This document shows, piece after piece, positions 37,301-47,057 of a stretch of DNA of 64,000 bases. Within the stretch, counting starts at the first letter, position 1; each line of letters starts with the position of its first letter. Origin of the DNA: Chthoniobacteraceae bacterium (GTDB taxonomy: Bacteria > Verrucomicrobiota > Verrucomicrobiia > Chthoniobacterales > Chthoniobacteraceae); NCBI GenBank assembly GCA_028293625.1, contig JAQGOL010000036.1, positions 62,001 to 126,000 on the forward strand, given 5' to 3'. The translations under genes were made by a program, and so were the position numbers. The notes under the pieces were generated by a model. It saw nothing but the letters and a program-made list of their open reading frames with translations. It did not search any database and was not told the DNA's origin.

Positions 37301-39031
37301 TTATGTGAGTACCTCGCGGCGATCTTTTAGCAGACCTTGAAGCACGGTTCGTTTCTCTTCCAAAAGTCCCTCGGTTGCCGCGCGCACGGCTTCAAGCAAA
37401 TCGTCGGCCTCGCGCAACCGGGCGATGGAAACGTAATCGGCTCCGGCTTCAAGCAACACCTCGGCCTGGACAAGCATTTCGGCCGTGGCAATGATCTTCG
37501 CGTGGGGATTGAGTCCGCGCAGGAGCCGGACAAGCCGTTCATTGGAAGTCCCCTTGAGCATGGAATCCGGCACGGTGGAAATGAGCACCTCGGCGCGTTC
37601 AACTCCCGCATGAAGCAGGGTGTCACGCTGGCTGATATCGCCGTAGATGACACGCACTTTGCGTTCGACCAGGCCAGCCCTTGCCACCGGGCTGAAGTCA
37701 ATGACTGCCGTGTCGCCGATCAAATCGGGCGCGTGCCGTTGCATCTCTTCAAGCAGCGAGCTGGCAGTGCGAAAAAAACCAAGAAAAATGATGCGCGCCG
37801 CGCCGTGGCCATGAGCGCCATCGGTATGCACATCGTCGGGAGTGTGGTCGAGGTCGCGCAGGCCGGCCTTTTTCAGCCATGGAATGACGGCAAGGGTGAC
37901 GCCGGCCGAGCGCGTCATTCCAAAGGTGGAGACAGCCGCGAGCAGGGTAAATGCGAGCGCCACCATGCCGGAGGTGGCCGGATGCCTGAGATGCCCGGCC
38001 TGCGCTCCAAGAGCGAGGACCACGAGTGAAAATTCGCTCACCTGGCTGAGATTGATGGCTGGAATGAGGCTCGTTCGCAGCCCTTGCTTCATCAGATAGA
38101 GCGGAATGAAAGTGCTCAGGAAACGGCTGATCATCACAAAACCGGCAAAGACAATGGCCCAGCCGACCAGCTGTCCGGTCGGCATCGGGATTTGCATGCC
38201 GAGCCCGACGAAAAAGAGCGTTACAAAAAAGTCGCGCAGGCTGGTGACTTTTGCCGTGACGTCGAGCGCATAGGGAAATGTGGAGAGTGCCACGCCGGCA
38301 ATCAGCGCGCCCATTTCACGCGAGAGATGCAGACGTTCGCCCAGTTCACCGATCAGAAAACACCATGCCAACGCTCCGACTTGCACCAGTTCGGGCAGCC
38401 GCGCGATATGGCGGAACACGGCAGGCAACACGTATCGGCTCACAGTGAGTGTCACGGCCACCATCAGCACGACCCGCGCAATCGACATGAAAATCACGCC
38501 GGGCGCCAGGTGTTCGAGATTGGGCTGCACGGCCAGGAATAAGATCGCGGCAAGATCCTGTAGAACCAGCACTCCGAGCGTGATCCGGCCCGTCAGGGTG
38601 TCGAGCTCCTGTTTTTCATAGAGGAGCTTGACGATAATGACCGTGCTGCTGAGCGCCCCGGCGATCCCCAGGTAAAGCGCGTCCCAGCCACCGAGCCCAA
38701 GCCCGAAGCCGCATAAGCGAAAAAATGTGACTCCAAGCAGCGCGCCTCCCACAATCTGCGAAAGCGCGGTCAAGGTGATGGAACATCCGGCGCTGATGAT
38801 TTTTTTCAGATCGATTTCGAGTCCGATCATGAAAAGCAGGAAGATGAGTCCGAGTTCGGAGATGGCGGAGATGCTTTCAGCGGACTCGATCAGTTTAAAT
38901 CCGCAGGGACCGAGGGCGAATCCGCCAATCAGATAAGCGAGCAAAAGAGGTTGCCGGAAAAACTGGGCGCCCAGGCCGAGGATCCATGCGGCGGCAATGC
39001 TGTAGGTGATATCTCGGATTAGATCGTGCAT
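37301..39031 (-). CDS. CPA2-family cation/proton antiporter with RCK-like domain
   Basis: A 576-residue membrane protein similar to KefB/KefC transport domains: LLAYLIGGFALGP, LGLIFLLFMIGLEIDL and GALSSTVIIVKLLYEK near the N-terminal helices. The C-terminal domain (about residues 410-535) resembles an RCK/TrkA-N domain, with TAVIDFSPVARAGLV, VRVIYGDISQRDTLL and VLISTVPDSML. The first glycine motif is degenerate (GFFRTAS), so nucleotide binding may be altered. It is first in a two-gene unit with the other CPA2 antiporter. Substrate and direction are not known. Confidence 0.9.
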   Translation of the reverse strand: MHDLIRDITYSIAAAWILGLGAQFFRQPLLLAYLIGGFALGPCGFKLIESAESISAISELGLIFLLFMIGLEIDLKKIISAGCSITLTALSQIVGGALLGVTFFRLCGFGLGLGGWDALYLGIAGALSSTVIIVKLLYEKQELDTLTGRITLGVLVLQDLAAILFLAVQPNLEHLAPGVIFMSIARVVLMVAVTLTVSRYVLPAVFRHIARLPELVQVGALAWCFLIGELGERLHLSREMGALIAGVALSTFPYALDVTAKVTSLRDFFVTLFFVGLGMQIPMPTGQLVGWAIVFAGFVMISRFLSTFIPLYLMKQGLRTSLIPAINLSQVSEFSLVVLALGAQAGHLRHPATSGMVALAFTLLAAVSTFGMTRSAGVTLAVIPWLKKAGLRDLDHTPDDVHTDGAHGHGAARIIFLGFFRTASSLLEEMQRHAPDLIGDTAVIDFSPVARAGLVERKVRVIYGDISQRDTLLHAGVERAEVLISTVPDSMLKGTSNERLVRLLRGLNPHAKIIATAEMLVQAEVLLEAGADYVSIARLREADDLLEAVRAATEGLLEEKRTVLQGLLKDRREVLT

Positions 39032-39161
39032 GTAGAGCGTGGTTTACCGGCAGGGGAGAAAAAGGTTGTCGCGGATCCGCGTAGTAACGGGCCGCGCCTG
39101 AAGCAACTCAGCTGCCCGACGTTGTGCCAAATGATTGGCCATGTAGCCCGTGCCGGGCCGG

Positions 39162-39509
39162 TCAGCAGCGAGCGCTCACCGGCGGGCCACGTTCCTGACG
39201 GTTACCTATGTCGGCGAAGCCTGCGCCGAAGTTCTCAGGCTGCGCAAAAGCAGCATGGCTGAAATTGAGCTCGCAATGGAGAAGCTCATTCCGCGGATCG
39301 GCCATGGGCGCCGGAGTCGATTCCCACCGTTTTTGCCCCGATCCCTTGATCTCATCCACCATGAACACTGAACTATGAGCCGCGCTCGTAGTTCGCATCT
39401 TGGGGTAAGGCTCAGTTTTTTGCCCGCGATTTGAGCCAAAAGAGGCAATCACGATAACGAGCAGAGTGCTCATTAAAGCGCGGCACAGTTTTGGATTAGC
39501 TTTGAGCAT
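39162..39509 (-). CDS. Possible small exported protein
   Basis: A 115-residue frame with a signal-like N-terminus (MLKANPKLCRALMSTLLVIV, then IASFG) and a polar remainder with a VDEIKGSGQKRW segment. No family recognised. It occupies the gap between the DUF1080 gene and the CPA2 gene. It could be genuine or a chance frame; no clear ribosome site is visible. Confidence 0.35.
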   Translation of the reverse strand: MLKANPKLCRALMSTLLVIVIASFGSNRGQKTEPYPKMRTTSAAHSSVFMVDEIKGSGQKRWESTPAPMADPRNELLHCELNFSHAAFAQPENFGAGFADIGNRQERGPPVSARC

Positions 39510-39622
39510 GGCGTATGAAGGCGCGCGGAGGCTAGGCAAAGAAATTTGCCGAGTCCAGCCTGCGCTGAGGCCCTTCTTCTTACGCCGATGCCGCCGGCTA
39601 AAACCGGCTCCGAACCCGATGC

Positions 39623-40408
39623 CTACTCTTTGAAATCGGTGGTCGCTTCTTTCAAGTCGAGGCTTTTGATCCAGGCATTGCGATAGCGCACATCGTGGCC
39701 TTCGCATTGCAGTTTAAGGCCTCCGGGCGTGTCGGTGATTCCTTTTCCTCCGTCGTTGCCGCCATCCATGCCGGAGTTGGGGCCGCCCCAGACCTGGCTG
39801 ATAGTCTGGTTGGTATGCACCTTGATCCCGTTGAAATACATGGTGACCATCGGCTGCTCAACCCGCTTCCCTTCCTTAAAGCGAGCCGCGCGGAACTCGA
39901 TGTCGTACGCGTTCCATGCCCCAATGCCTTTGTAAGCGTGATAGGGCGACTCGGTTTCATTGATCACCGCCCCCATGCCGTGTTTGGTCTTATCGCCATC
40001 AAAGACCTGAATTTCGTAGCGGTTCTGCAAGTAGACGCCGCTGTTGCCGCCTGGGTTCTTGATGAGAAATTCAATGTGCAGGCGGAAATCGCCGTATTCC
40101 TTTTTAGTTACGATATCCGCGGCCCCGAACCTGCCGCCAGCCGCTGCGGGATCATCGGTCATCACGACAGTCCCTTTATCGACAGGGTCCTCGACGATTT
40201 TCCATTTGATTGGCATGGCCGATTTAAAGCCGGGCCCCTGCCAGTAGATCCATTTGTCATCGAGCATCTGACGGGAGCCATCGATGATCACCTCGGCGCC
40301 GGGCAATGGTGCCGCGCCTACTCCGACGTCTGCAAAAACTGACGTGGAGGTGCAAATGGCGGCGCCGGCAAGGCAAAGTGTCGCGAAAAAATGAGAAGGT
40401 GAGTGCAT
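39623..40408 (-). CDS. Secreted DUF1080 (3-keto-disaccharide hydrolase-like) protein
   Basis: A 261-residue protein with a signal peptide (about residues 1-26, ending VFAD). The DUF1080 fold, a concanavalin-like beta sandwich, is clear from KKEYGDFRLHIEFLIKNPGG, NSGVYLQNRYEIQVFD, WNAYDIEFRA and GGLKLQCEGHDVRYRNAWIK. Members are glycosidase-like or carbohydrate-binding proteins, and some act on 3-keto-disaccharides. The longer frame begins at 40501; the ATG at 40408 gives the signal peptide and is preferred. It is divergent from the CotH gene, with about 180 bp between the starts. Confidence 0.9.
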   Translation of the reverse strand: MHSPSHFFATLCLAGAAICTSTSVFADVGVGAAPLPGAEVIIDGSRQMLDDKWIYWQGPGFKSAMPIKWKIVEDPVDKGTVVMTDDPAAAGGRFGAADIVTKKEYGDFRLHIEFLIKNPGGNSGVYLQNRYEIQVFDGDKTKHGMGAVINETESPYHAYKGIGAWNAYDIEFRAARFKEGKRVEQPMVTMYFNGIKVHTNQTISQVWGGPNSGMDGGNDGGKGITDTPGGLKLQCEGHDVRYRNAWIKSLDLKEATTDFKE

Positions 40409-40591
40409 GGGGAGATGGATTGGAAGGAGACCCGTTTGGGACCGCAGCGTCAACCTTCGGGGAAATCGATCCTTAGTGCGGCTTTCCCGCTTTTTGTCCA
40501 AATAGAGAATCGCGGAAAAACGTTTCGCTTTTTTTGGCTTCTTCGATTCAACAGGCAGCGCGTGGGGAAAGTCTTTATTCGCCGAATTTTC

Positions 40592-42430
40592 ATGAAAGCC
40601 ATCTGTTGCTCCATGCTGAGCGCACGCCTGTTTGGCGGAATCGTGCTCGCTTTCTTCGTCGCATCAAGCCCGCTTCGCGCTGCCAAACCGCGCGAAGAAC
40701 TGCCTCCGGCAACCGTCGCGCGCGGCGTGACGGTGCGGCTTGTTCGCGATGAGATCCTTCGGCTTTATGATAAACCGCTTCGAGCCGCCAAGGCCGGCGA
40801 GACCTTTGAAGTGATTGAGGTACGGGCTTCGGTGAAAAAGGTTTTCCTTGGGGTCCAGGATCGCGGCCGTTTGGTGGCGGTCTCGGTTCCCCTGGAGGCG
40901 GTTGCAGCGGGGAGCAAGCCCGCGGTTCCCGGCCGTATATCAAAGGCGGATGCGTTGTTCGCGGGAGTGATTCCGATTTTAAAGCTAACAATCGATGGGC
41001 CGGAAATGGATCGCTTGCGCAAGGATCCGCACAGTTATGTGGAAGTATCTCTCGAAGAGGCCGGCGGAGCGATCATCAAACATGCCGGGCTTAAACTAAA
41101 AGGATCGGCCGGAAGCTTTCAAAATATCGACGAACACCCGGGTTTTTCGATCAATACGGACAAGTTCAAAGGGGGCGAGCGTTTCCATGGGCTCAAGCGG
41201 TTTCAGCTTAACAATTGCGCGCAGGATTCCACGGCGCTCAACGAGATTATCTGCGGCGAGATCGCCAGGAAAGCCGGCGTCCCCGCCTCACGCTGCACCC
41301 ACGCATTGGTTAGTTTGAACGGGCGCGACATGGGGATCTATGTATTGAAGGAAGGATTTACCGAAGACTTCCTCTCCGCGTTTTTCACCCGGACCGACGG
41401 TCACTTATACGATGGCGGGTTCCTTAATGATATTGGAACAAACATGGAGCTCGATCACGGTGATCCGGCCGATAAAACGCGGATCACTGAATTTGCCGGC
41501 GCGATCAATGAGCAGGATCCGGTTCGCCAGCAGGAACGCATGGCCGGCGTGCTCGACATCGACGCCTTCATGCGGTTTGCCGTCATGGAAAGTCTTTTCT
41601 GTCATTGGGATGGTTATACCTTCAACCGCAATAACTATCGGGTTTATGAAAACCCCGAGACCGGCAAGTTTCATTTCATCTTGCACGGAATGGATCAGAT
41701 GTTCGGGGATGCCGGATGGAGTATGCATCGGCAGCCGGTCGCGGCTGTAGGGAGTATCCTTTGGCGCAAGCCCGAGAACAAAGAACGTTATGCTGCGCAG
41801 TTACTCGACATCTATGAGAAGGTGATAAAGCCCGTCGATTGGGCGGCGCGTGCCGAGGAAGTCGGACAACGTCTCTACAAGGTGCTGGCAGCCAATAATC
41901 CTGGGACCGCCGGATCTTACCTGCCCAATATCGCGGACGCGCGCGGCCGGATCGCGGACCGGATGAACAATGTACGGCGGCAGATGGAAGGAAACAGCCT
42001 GCTAAAAACCGTCGCTTCAAAGGGGAGCGCTGAGCTCGGTTCGGCCCCGTGGGTTGCCCAGCTGGAAAATGCCCAAAGTCAGGAACTCAAAAGCGAGGGG
42101 CGCCAGCTTTTGTATATACGGGCGGCAGGCGAAGCCGGCAACGGCTCGTGGCGGTTGCCGATTCAAGTAGCTTCCGGCAAGTACCGCTTCGAAGCTCAAA
42201 TAAAGGTAAGAGGTGTTCTGCCTGTTGCCGCCCAAACAGGCGCCGGCGCCGGTTTGAGAATTTCCGGGGAGAGCCGTCCGGCAGGACTCAAGGGAGAGAC
42301 CAACTGGCAGAAGGTAAGTTACGATTTTGTTTCCGATGGCGGCGAGCAGGTATTGATCATTGAGTTGCGCGCCAGGGCAGGTGAAATGTGGGCTCCGCGC
42401 GCCGCACTCAGACTACTTAAGCTCCCGTAA
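40592..42430 (+). CDS. Secreted CotH-kinase-family protein
   Basis: A 612-residue protein with a signal peptide from ATG 40592 (MKAICCSMLSARLFGGIVLA). A basic and acidic N-terminal segment is followed by the CotH domain: RFHGLKRFQLNNC, EIICGEIARKAGV, HALVSLNGRDMGIYVL and FHFILHGMDQMFGD are family-like blocks. CotH proteins are atypical secreted kinases best known from spore coats and are common in Verrucomicrobia and Planctomycetes. The C-terminal part (about 505-612) is beta-rich and carbohydrate-binding-like. The helicase gene follows within 5 bp. A longer upstream frame from 40403 lacks a signal and overlaps the divergent promoter. Confidence 0.88.
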   Translation: MKAICCSMLSARLFGGIVLAFFVASSPLRAAKPREELPPATVARGVTVRLVRDEILRLYDKPLRAAKAGETFEVIEVRASVKKVFLGVQDRGRLVAVSVPLEAVAAGSKPAVPGRISKADALFAGVIPILKLTIDGPEMDRLRKDPHSYVEVSLEEAGGAIIKHAGLKLKGSAGSFQNIDEHPGFSINTDKFKGGERFHGLKRFQLNNCAQDSTALNEIICGEIARKAGVPASRCTHALVSLNGRDMGIYVLKEGFTEDFLSAFFTRTDGHLYDGGFLNDIGTNMELDHGDPADKTRITEFAGAINEQDPVRQQERMAGVLDIDAFMRFAVMESLFCHWDGYTFNRNNYRVYENPETGKFHFILHGMDQMFGDAGWSMHRQPVAAVGSILWRKPENKERYAAQLLDIYEKVIKPVDWAARAEEVGQRLYKVLAANNPGTAGSYLPNIADARGRIADRMNNVRRQMEGNSLLKTVASKGSAELGSAPWVAQLENAQSQELKSEGRQLLYIRAAGEAGNGSWRLPIQVASGKYRFEAQIKVRGVLPVAAQTGAGAGLRISGESRPAGLKGETNWQKVSYDFVSDGGEQVLIIELRARAGEMWAPRAALRLLKLP

Positions 42431-42434
42431 ATCA

Positions 42435-44090
42435 ATGGCTGACAAAAGCGGACATCCGCAGATTCACGTTCTTCAAATCGACTACAGTGGCTATGCCGCA
42501 GCCGGTAAACTCGGCGCGCGTTGGGACACTGAATGGCAGGTATGCACTTATATCGGAAACCCGCTTCCGATTGAACTGGCCGCTTTTGCGCCGCGCGCTT
42601 TTTCCTACGAAGCTTATGTCGAGCGATCGCTAAACAAGCAGACGCCCACTCTTCAGCCCGAGGATTCCACGCCCGGGAAAGATCGGCACGTGCTCAGGCC
42701 GCATCAGGCGGAGGCAATGAAAGAGGCGCTAAAGGCGTATGAATCGAAGTTGCCAGGATTTCTCTTTGCCGATGAAGTCGGTCTTGGGAAAACAGATGCC
42801 GCGTGGGAAACCGTGTTGCGGCTGCCCGGCAGAAAGATCCTGATAGTCTGTCCGCTCGGTGTCATCCCGGTTTGGCGCGAAACGCTGCTGCGGCAGGGAA
42901 CCGGGAACAAGGAGGTGATTATCCTCAATTACGACCGGCTCAAAAAACTGATCAGGGTGGAAGACCGCACGAAGGTTAAAAGCCTCAAGGGAGTCGCCCG
43001 CTTTGGAGAGGCGCTCGCATTCGATGTCGTCATTTTCGATGAGTCGCATCGGCTCAAAAACATGACTTCAGCCCGCTTCAAGCTCGCGCACGAGGTCGGA
43101 AAGAAGGCGGATTTTCATCTATGGCTTTCCGCAACAGCTGGGCAAAACCCGCTTGAGTTGGGTTATCTTTCCTCGCTGCTCGCTGCCCGGACTGGCGATT
43201 CGATCAAGGACATCAGCAAAGATTTTGAAGGCTGGTGCTCAAAGCGTGGACTCGGCATTTCAAGAGGCAAGTTCGGTAAATGGGATTACATCGAGTCGAA
43301 GGAAAGTTGTGAGAAGGTGCAGCGCCTTTTGTTTATACCGCAAAAAGGGATTGTGGGCGCGGTAAGAAGGACTCCGCGCGATATTGCCGGATGGCCTGAG
43401 ATCCAGCGCATCCCATTTCCTGTGGAGCTGACGCCCGACCAGCTGAATCTCTACAAATTGGAATGGAATCAGTTCCTGCTGGCGCTACGTGGAGAGGCCA
43501 AAAAAGTGGGAAAAGAGAAGGCTTCCCGAAGCATCAATGGCCTTGCGGCCATCACGCGTTTTCGCCAGAAAGCGGGCCGCTTGCGGGTCGAATCGACGAC
43601 CAATAAAATTATTGAGTTGCTGGAAAACGGACGCCAAGTGGCGGTTTCCTGCCAGTATCTGATGAATGTGGAAGAGATCGAGGAAGCGCTCCTAAAAGAG
43701 AAGGTGGAATGCCTGACATTTACCGGCGCCGTCAGCCCGGCGGATCGCGAAGTAAACCGCGTAGCTTACCAAAAGGGAGAGGTGCCAGTCATGCTATTTA
43801 CCAGCATGGAAGGCTTCAACCTGCATCAAGGTGAGTATCCGGGCAGGGGTGGCAATGTGCCGCGCGCGCAGATCGATCATGATCTGCGCTGGAGTGCCAT
43901 TGAGATGAATCAGATTGACGGGCGCAGCCATCGCAATGGCCAGTTCGCGCCGGTCTTCTGGAGCTTTGCCAAAGATACAATTGAAGAGCGCGTGGCGGAA
44001 GTGATGCTCTTGAAACTCAACTCAATGCAAACCCTGCATGGCGATGCAAGAGTGCCCGAAATCGATGCGCTTCTACAGAGTCTGATTTAA
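42435..44090 (+). CDS. SNF2-like DEAD/DEAH superfamily 2 helicase
   Basis: A 551-residue helicase of the SNF2-like type with a phage-like compact layout. An N-terminal region (about 1-85) is followed by the Q/HQ entry motif LRPHQAEAMKEAL and Walker A DEVGLGKT. The DEAH-box position reads DESH (VVIFDESHRLKN), and LWLSATAGQNP and QIDGRSHRNGQ are motifs III and VI. It probably remodels DNA or nucleoprotein. No nuclease domain is fused. The start ATG at 42435 lies 4 bp after the CotH stop; the frame opens earlier inside CotH. The link with CotH may be simple adjacency. Confidence 0.88.
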   Translation: MADKSGHPQIHVLQIDYSGYAAAGKLGARWDTEWQVCTYIGNPLPIELAAFAPRAFSYEAYVERSLNKQTPTLQPEDSTPGKDRHVLRPHQAEAMKEALKAYESKLPGFLFADEVGLGKTDAAWETVLRLPGRKILIVCPLGVIPVWRETLLRQGTGNKEVIILNYDRLKKLIRVEDRTKVKSLKGVARFGEALAFDVVIFDESHRLKNMTSARFKLAHEVGKKADFHLWLSATAGQNPLELGYLSSLLAARTGDSIKDISKDFEGWCSKRGLGISRGKFGKWDYIESKESCEKVQRLLFIPQKGIVGAVRRTPRDIAGWPEIQRIPFPVELTPDQLNLYKLEWNQFLLALRGEAKKVGKEKASRSINGLAAITRFRQKAGRLRVESTTNKIIELLENGRQVAVSCQYLMNVEEIEEALLKEKVECLTFTGAVSPADREVNRVAYQKGEVPVMLFTSMEGFNLHQGEYPGRGGNVPRAQIDHDLRWSAIEMNQIDGRSHRNGQFAPVFWSFAKDTIEERVAEVMLLKLNSMQTLHGDARVPEIDALLQSLI

Positions 44091-44215
44091 AACAAAGTCG
44101 ACGTCTTCTCGCTTCCAATCATGTTTAAAGTGCCCGGCTATTCTTGCCAGAGTGGCGTGTTCAGCCTTTCATAAAAACCCCATGCCTTTTTGTAGCCATC
44201 GAGTCATCGCTCATT

Positions 44216-45565
44216 GTGAATGATTTCACGCCCCTTTCCGAAGAGGAAATCCCTACCCAGGCAACTGCTTCCGGCGACTGCGGTCGGGATCAGCCGCCGG
44301 TAAAAAACGCCCGGGTTTTGTTGCCGCTGCTTTTTGGCCGCTATCGGCCGATCCGCGAGCTGGGCCGTGGCGGAATGGGTGTGGTTATGGAGGCGCGTGA
44401 TGAAGTGCTCGGTCTTTCGGTGGCGTTAAAAATGGTGCCTGACCAGGTCTTTCATGACACCGAGGGAATCGGCGACCTCAAGAAAGAAGTGCTTCGTGGA
44501 ATGGCGCTCACTGACCCGGGCATCGTGCGTGTTTATAGTTTCGAGCAGGATGCAACCGGCGCGGCGATTGTCATGGAATGTGTGCGGGGCGAAACACTGG
44601 CTGCGTTGAAAGCGCGGCAGCCGGATCGTTGTTTTAACTGCGAGGAATTGCTGCCCTGGGTGCAACAGCTTTGTGCCTCGCTCGATTACGCGCATCACGA
44701 CGCGCGGATTGCTCATCGCGATCTAAAGCCGGCCAACTTGCTTCTAACTTCCACTCAGCGGCTCAAGATTGCCGATTTTGGGATCGCCGCAAGTTTGTCT
44801 GAAGCGCTGACGCGCGTTTCAGTGCGTTCGGATTCGACCGGTACGCCGCCTTACATGAGTCCCCAGCAGGCGATGGGTGAGCGTCCATCCCATCTGGATG
44901 ATATCTATTCATTGGGTGCCACCATTTACGAGTTGCTCACCGGCAAACCGCCTTTCTTTCGCGGCAATATTCTTGCCCAGACGCTTCACGAACAGCCTCC
45001 TTCAATGGCTCAGCGTCGTGCCGAGTTTAAAATCGTTGACCGTCCGTCAATCCCTGAGGCGTGGGAAAAGTTGGTCATGGCGTGCCTGGCTAAAGAACCG
45101 AACGGGCGGCCGCCAAACGGGGCTGCGGTTCTTGCCATTCTTGCAGCACCGGTGGTTGTGGCAATAAAACCGGCTGATGTGATCCAGGTAATTCCAGTCA
45201 AGGCTGCCGTGCCGCTGGCGCAGCCAGTTACCCAGGAACTGCCCCCGCTGGCGTTTGCTGATGCTTCTATCGCGGCGGAGCCGATCCCTTCGATGATGAA
45301 GTTCAACCGGGCGCGCCGCGATTCGGGACACTTTCCTTTTCGCGATTGGGCATGGACATTTCTTTTGATCACTACCGCGGCGGCGTTGACAGCCGGCGCA
45401 TTGCACATGGCGCGTCCGTATGTTGCCGGCCTGAAACCGGAAACCTTCAAGAAGTCTAAAGCGGCTTCTCCGGCGCCATCGGTTTCCCTGCTCGATCCGA
45501 AAGGGGAGGCGAAACCGTTGCGTGGCGCGGTCTTGGACAGGCTTGATGAAACCAGGAAGAAGTAG
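44216..45565 (+). CDS. Membrane-anchored Ser/Thr protein kinase
   Basis: About 449 residues from the GTG chosen. The kinase domain has the glycine loop ELGRGGMGVV, Lys in VALKMV, the catalytic loop HRDLKPANLL, IADFGIAAS and the PPYMSPQQAMGE activation segment. A low-complexity Pro/Ala linker leads to one C-terminal membrane helix (WTFLLITTAAALTAGALHM), so the kinase is cytosolic and anchored. It is a PknB-type kinase without an extracellular sensor domain large enough to name. The longest frame starts at a TTG (44144); the GTG at 44216 is a reasonable alternative, but no good ribosome site decides the start. Confidence 0.85.
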   Translation: MNDFTPLSEEEIPTQATASGDCGRDQPPVKNARVLLPLLFGRYRPIRELGRGGMGVVMEARDEVLGLSVALKMVPDQVFHDTEGIGDLKKEVLRGMALTDPGIVRVYSFEQDATGAAIVMECVRGETLAALKARQPDRCFNCEELLPWVQQLCASLDYAHHDARIAHRDLKPANLLLTSTQRLKIADFGIAASLSEALTRVSVRSDSTGTPPYMSPQQAMGERPSHLDDIYSLGATIYELLTGKPPFFRGNILAQTLHEQPPSMAQRRAEFKIVDRPSIPEAWEKLVMACLAKEPNGRPPNGAAVLAILAAPVVVAIKPADVIQVIPVKAAVPLAQPVTQELPPLAFADASIAAEPIPSMMKFNRARRDSGHFPFRDWAWTFLLITTAAALTAGALHMARPYVAGLKPETFKKSKAASPAPSVSLLDPKGEAKPLRGAVLDRLDETRKK

Positions 45566-45664
45566 CAGCTGCCAATAGCGTCATGGATGATTCTCCACAA
45601 GCCGTGCGTGCAGTCTCAGCCTAATAAGTATAAGCGTCACGCAATGCCGAATTCCTATTGTCTA

Positions 45665-46186
45665 ATGAAAATCCCCCTTATCTGTCTTGCCGCACTGGCC
45701 GCCGCTTATCCGTTGTTTGCCGAGAGTCCCGCTGTTCCTGAGGATGCGCCAGCGGATCATCAAGGCTCTCAAAGCGTCCTTGTTGAAGGAGCCGATGGAA
45801 CAGTGCTGCTGCACGCAAAGGATGTCAGCGTCCATGGTTCCACCGTGCGGTATGAACCGAAGCCGGAGAAATTTACGATCGGTTTTTGGAGTAAGGTTGA
45901 GGATTGGGTTAGCTGGCAGTTTGACCTGGATAAACCGGGCAAGTTCGAAGTTGAAGCAATGCAGGGCTGCAGCGGTGGCGGCAGCGAAGTCGAGATTGAA
46001 GCAGGCACGCAGAAACTGACCTTTACCGTGGAAGAGACCGGTAGCTTCCACACTTTCATTGTACGAAAGCTTGGGACTTTGACTCTGCCCGCCGGCCGCA
46101 ACACTCTCTCTGTCAGGCCCAAGAGTAAAAAAGGCGGCGCCGTGATGGACTTGCGGCAAATTCTGCTTCGCCGCCGCACGGAATAA
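45665..46186 (+). CDS. Secreted CBM-like domain protein
   Basis: A 173-residue protein with a signal peptide from ATG 45665 (MKIPLICLAALAAAYPLFAE). The mature part is a single beta-sandwich domain with WVSWQFDLDKPGKFEVEAMQ, GCSGGGSEVEIEAG and LTLPAGRNTLSV, like the carbohydrate-binding modules appended to planctomycete and verrucomicrobial sulfatases and fucosidases. Here it stands alone. It probably binds a glycan or stabilises a partner enzyme; no enzyme lies beside it. Confidence 0.7.
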   Translation: MKIPLICLAALAAAYPLFAESPAVPEDAPADHQGSQSVLVEGADGTVLLHAKDVSVHGSTVRYEPKPEKFTIGFWSKVEDWVSWQFDLDKPGKFEVEAMQGCSGGGSEVEIEAGTQKLTFTVEETGSFHTFIVRKLGTLTLPAGRNTLSVRPKSKKGGAVMDLRQILLRRRTE

Positions 46187-46214
46187 AATCCGGTAGGCAA
46201 ATTCAGAGCGGAAA

Positions 46215-46270
46215 AACAGCAAAAAAAATGCAGCCCCTCGGAGCCGACTGGCTGCCAAAGGGCTGCTGTT
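46215..46270. terminator. Possible bidirectional terminator hairpin
   Basis: An imperfect stem: AACAGC/GCTGTT as outer arms, GCAGCCC (46230) and GGGCTGC (to 46266) as inner arms, with an A tract inside. It lies between convergent genes. The loop is long and the U tract is poor, so the call is weak. Confidence 0.3.
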
Positions 46271-46406
46271 CCCCCCAGAACGGGGCTTGTATGACGGATT
46301 GGAATTTAACGCGCAAGCATATATTCCATTTTTTTTCAGCGTATTTCCGGACTACGCCTGAAGCGCGCTCAGTTCTGGTTCCCGGCTCGCGGGACCAAAC
46401 GCGCGA

Positions 46407-46691
46407 CTATGCTGACTTGATATGGACGGAGACCAGCTTGGTCATCTCGAACATGGTCACCTGCTCTTTGCCACCGAAAACTACCTTGAGAGCGGCATCG
46501 GCATTGATAAGGGTCTTTTTCTTTTCGTCCTGAAGTTTGTTTTTCTTGATGTAATCCCAGAGCTTTTTGGTGAGCTCACCACGGGGGATGGGGGTGGATC
46601 CTACAATGGCTGCGAGCGCTTCGTCGGGCTGCACTGGTTTCATCAGGGCGGCGTTCGGCTTGCGGGCAGTGGTCTTTTCGGCTTTAGGCAT
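46407..46691 (-). CDS. SWIB/MDM2-domain protein
   Basis: A 94-residue protein consisting of a basic N-terminus (MPKAEKTTARKPNAALMKPV) and one SWIB/MDM2 domain: ELTKKLWDYIKKNKLQDEKK, then TLINADAALKVVFG and a KEQVTMFEMTKLV end. SWIB domains occur in chlamydial and planctomycete-verrucomicrobial proteins and are linked to chromatin or DNA compaction. The start ATG at 46691 fits the domain; an upstream frame adds 12 residues without support. The role here is inferred from family knowledge only. Confidence 0.88.
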   Translation of the reverse strand: MPKAEKTTARKPNAALMKPVQPDEALAAIVGSTPIPRGELTKKLWDYIKKNKLQDEKKKTLINADAALKVVFGGKEQVTMFEMTKLVSVHIKSA

Positions 46692-47057
46692 AATGGGTTG
46701 CTGGTAAAAGGTTCGTTTCCGTTTCAAACGGAGGTCGATCTGGGCTGTGTATCACCCTTATCGGGTTTGCGGAGCTTCTTTTCTTCTTTTTTTAGAGATT
46801 TTGGTCAGGGCGAATTCCCGCTTTTAAGTTCTGCTCTTTTGTTTTGTCAATTGGCGATTAATCAAGTCTGACACTGCTCCTTAGGAGGGCTTTCACTCGT
46901 GTAAGCAAGTTTTTGATTAAATGCGCTCCGAGGAAAAGCTTGGGGTGTTGCGGGTCAGGCCAAGGCCTTAATCGGGCGATTCCTATCGGAAACGTCGTTC
47001 ACACGTTCTCAGAGTGTAATCAATTTGACGGCTTTCAGGGATGGTCGCCGACGGCTT
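46692..47057. other. Gap between SWIB and helical-protein genes
   Basis: About 366 bp without a supported gene. Presumably holds the promoter of the SWIB gene and the 3' untranslated region of the neighbouring minus-strand gene. Nothing else recognised. Confidence 0.35.

Noticed and set aside
39162-39707. 181-residue frame overlapping the DUF1080 gene
   Set aside because: Its first part lies antisense-free but inside the 3' end of the DUF1080 gene in another frame; only the part from 39509 with a signal-like start was kept, at low confidence.
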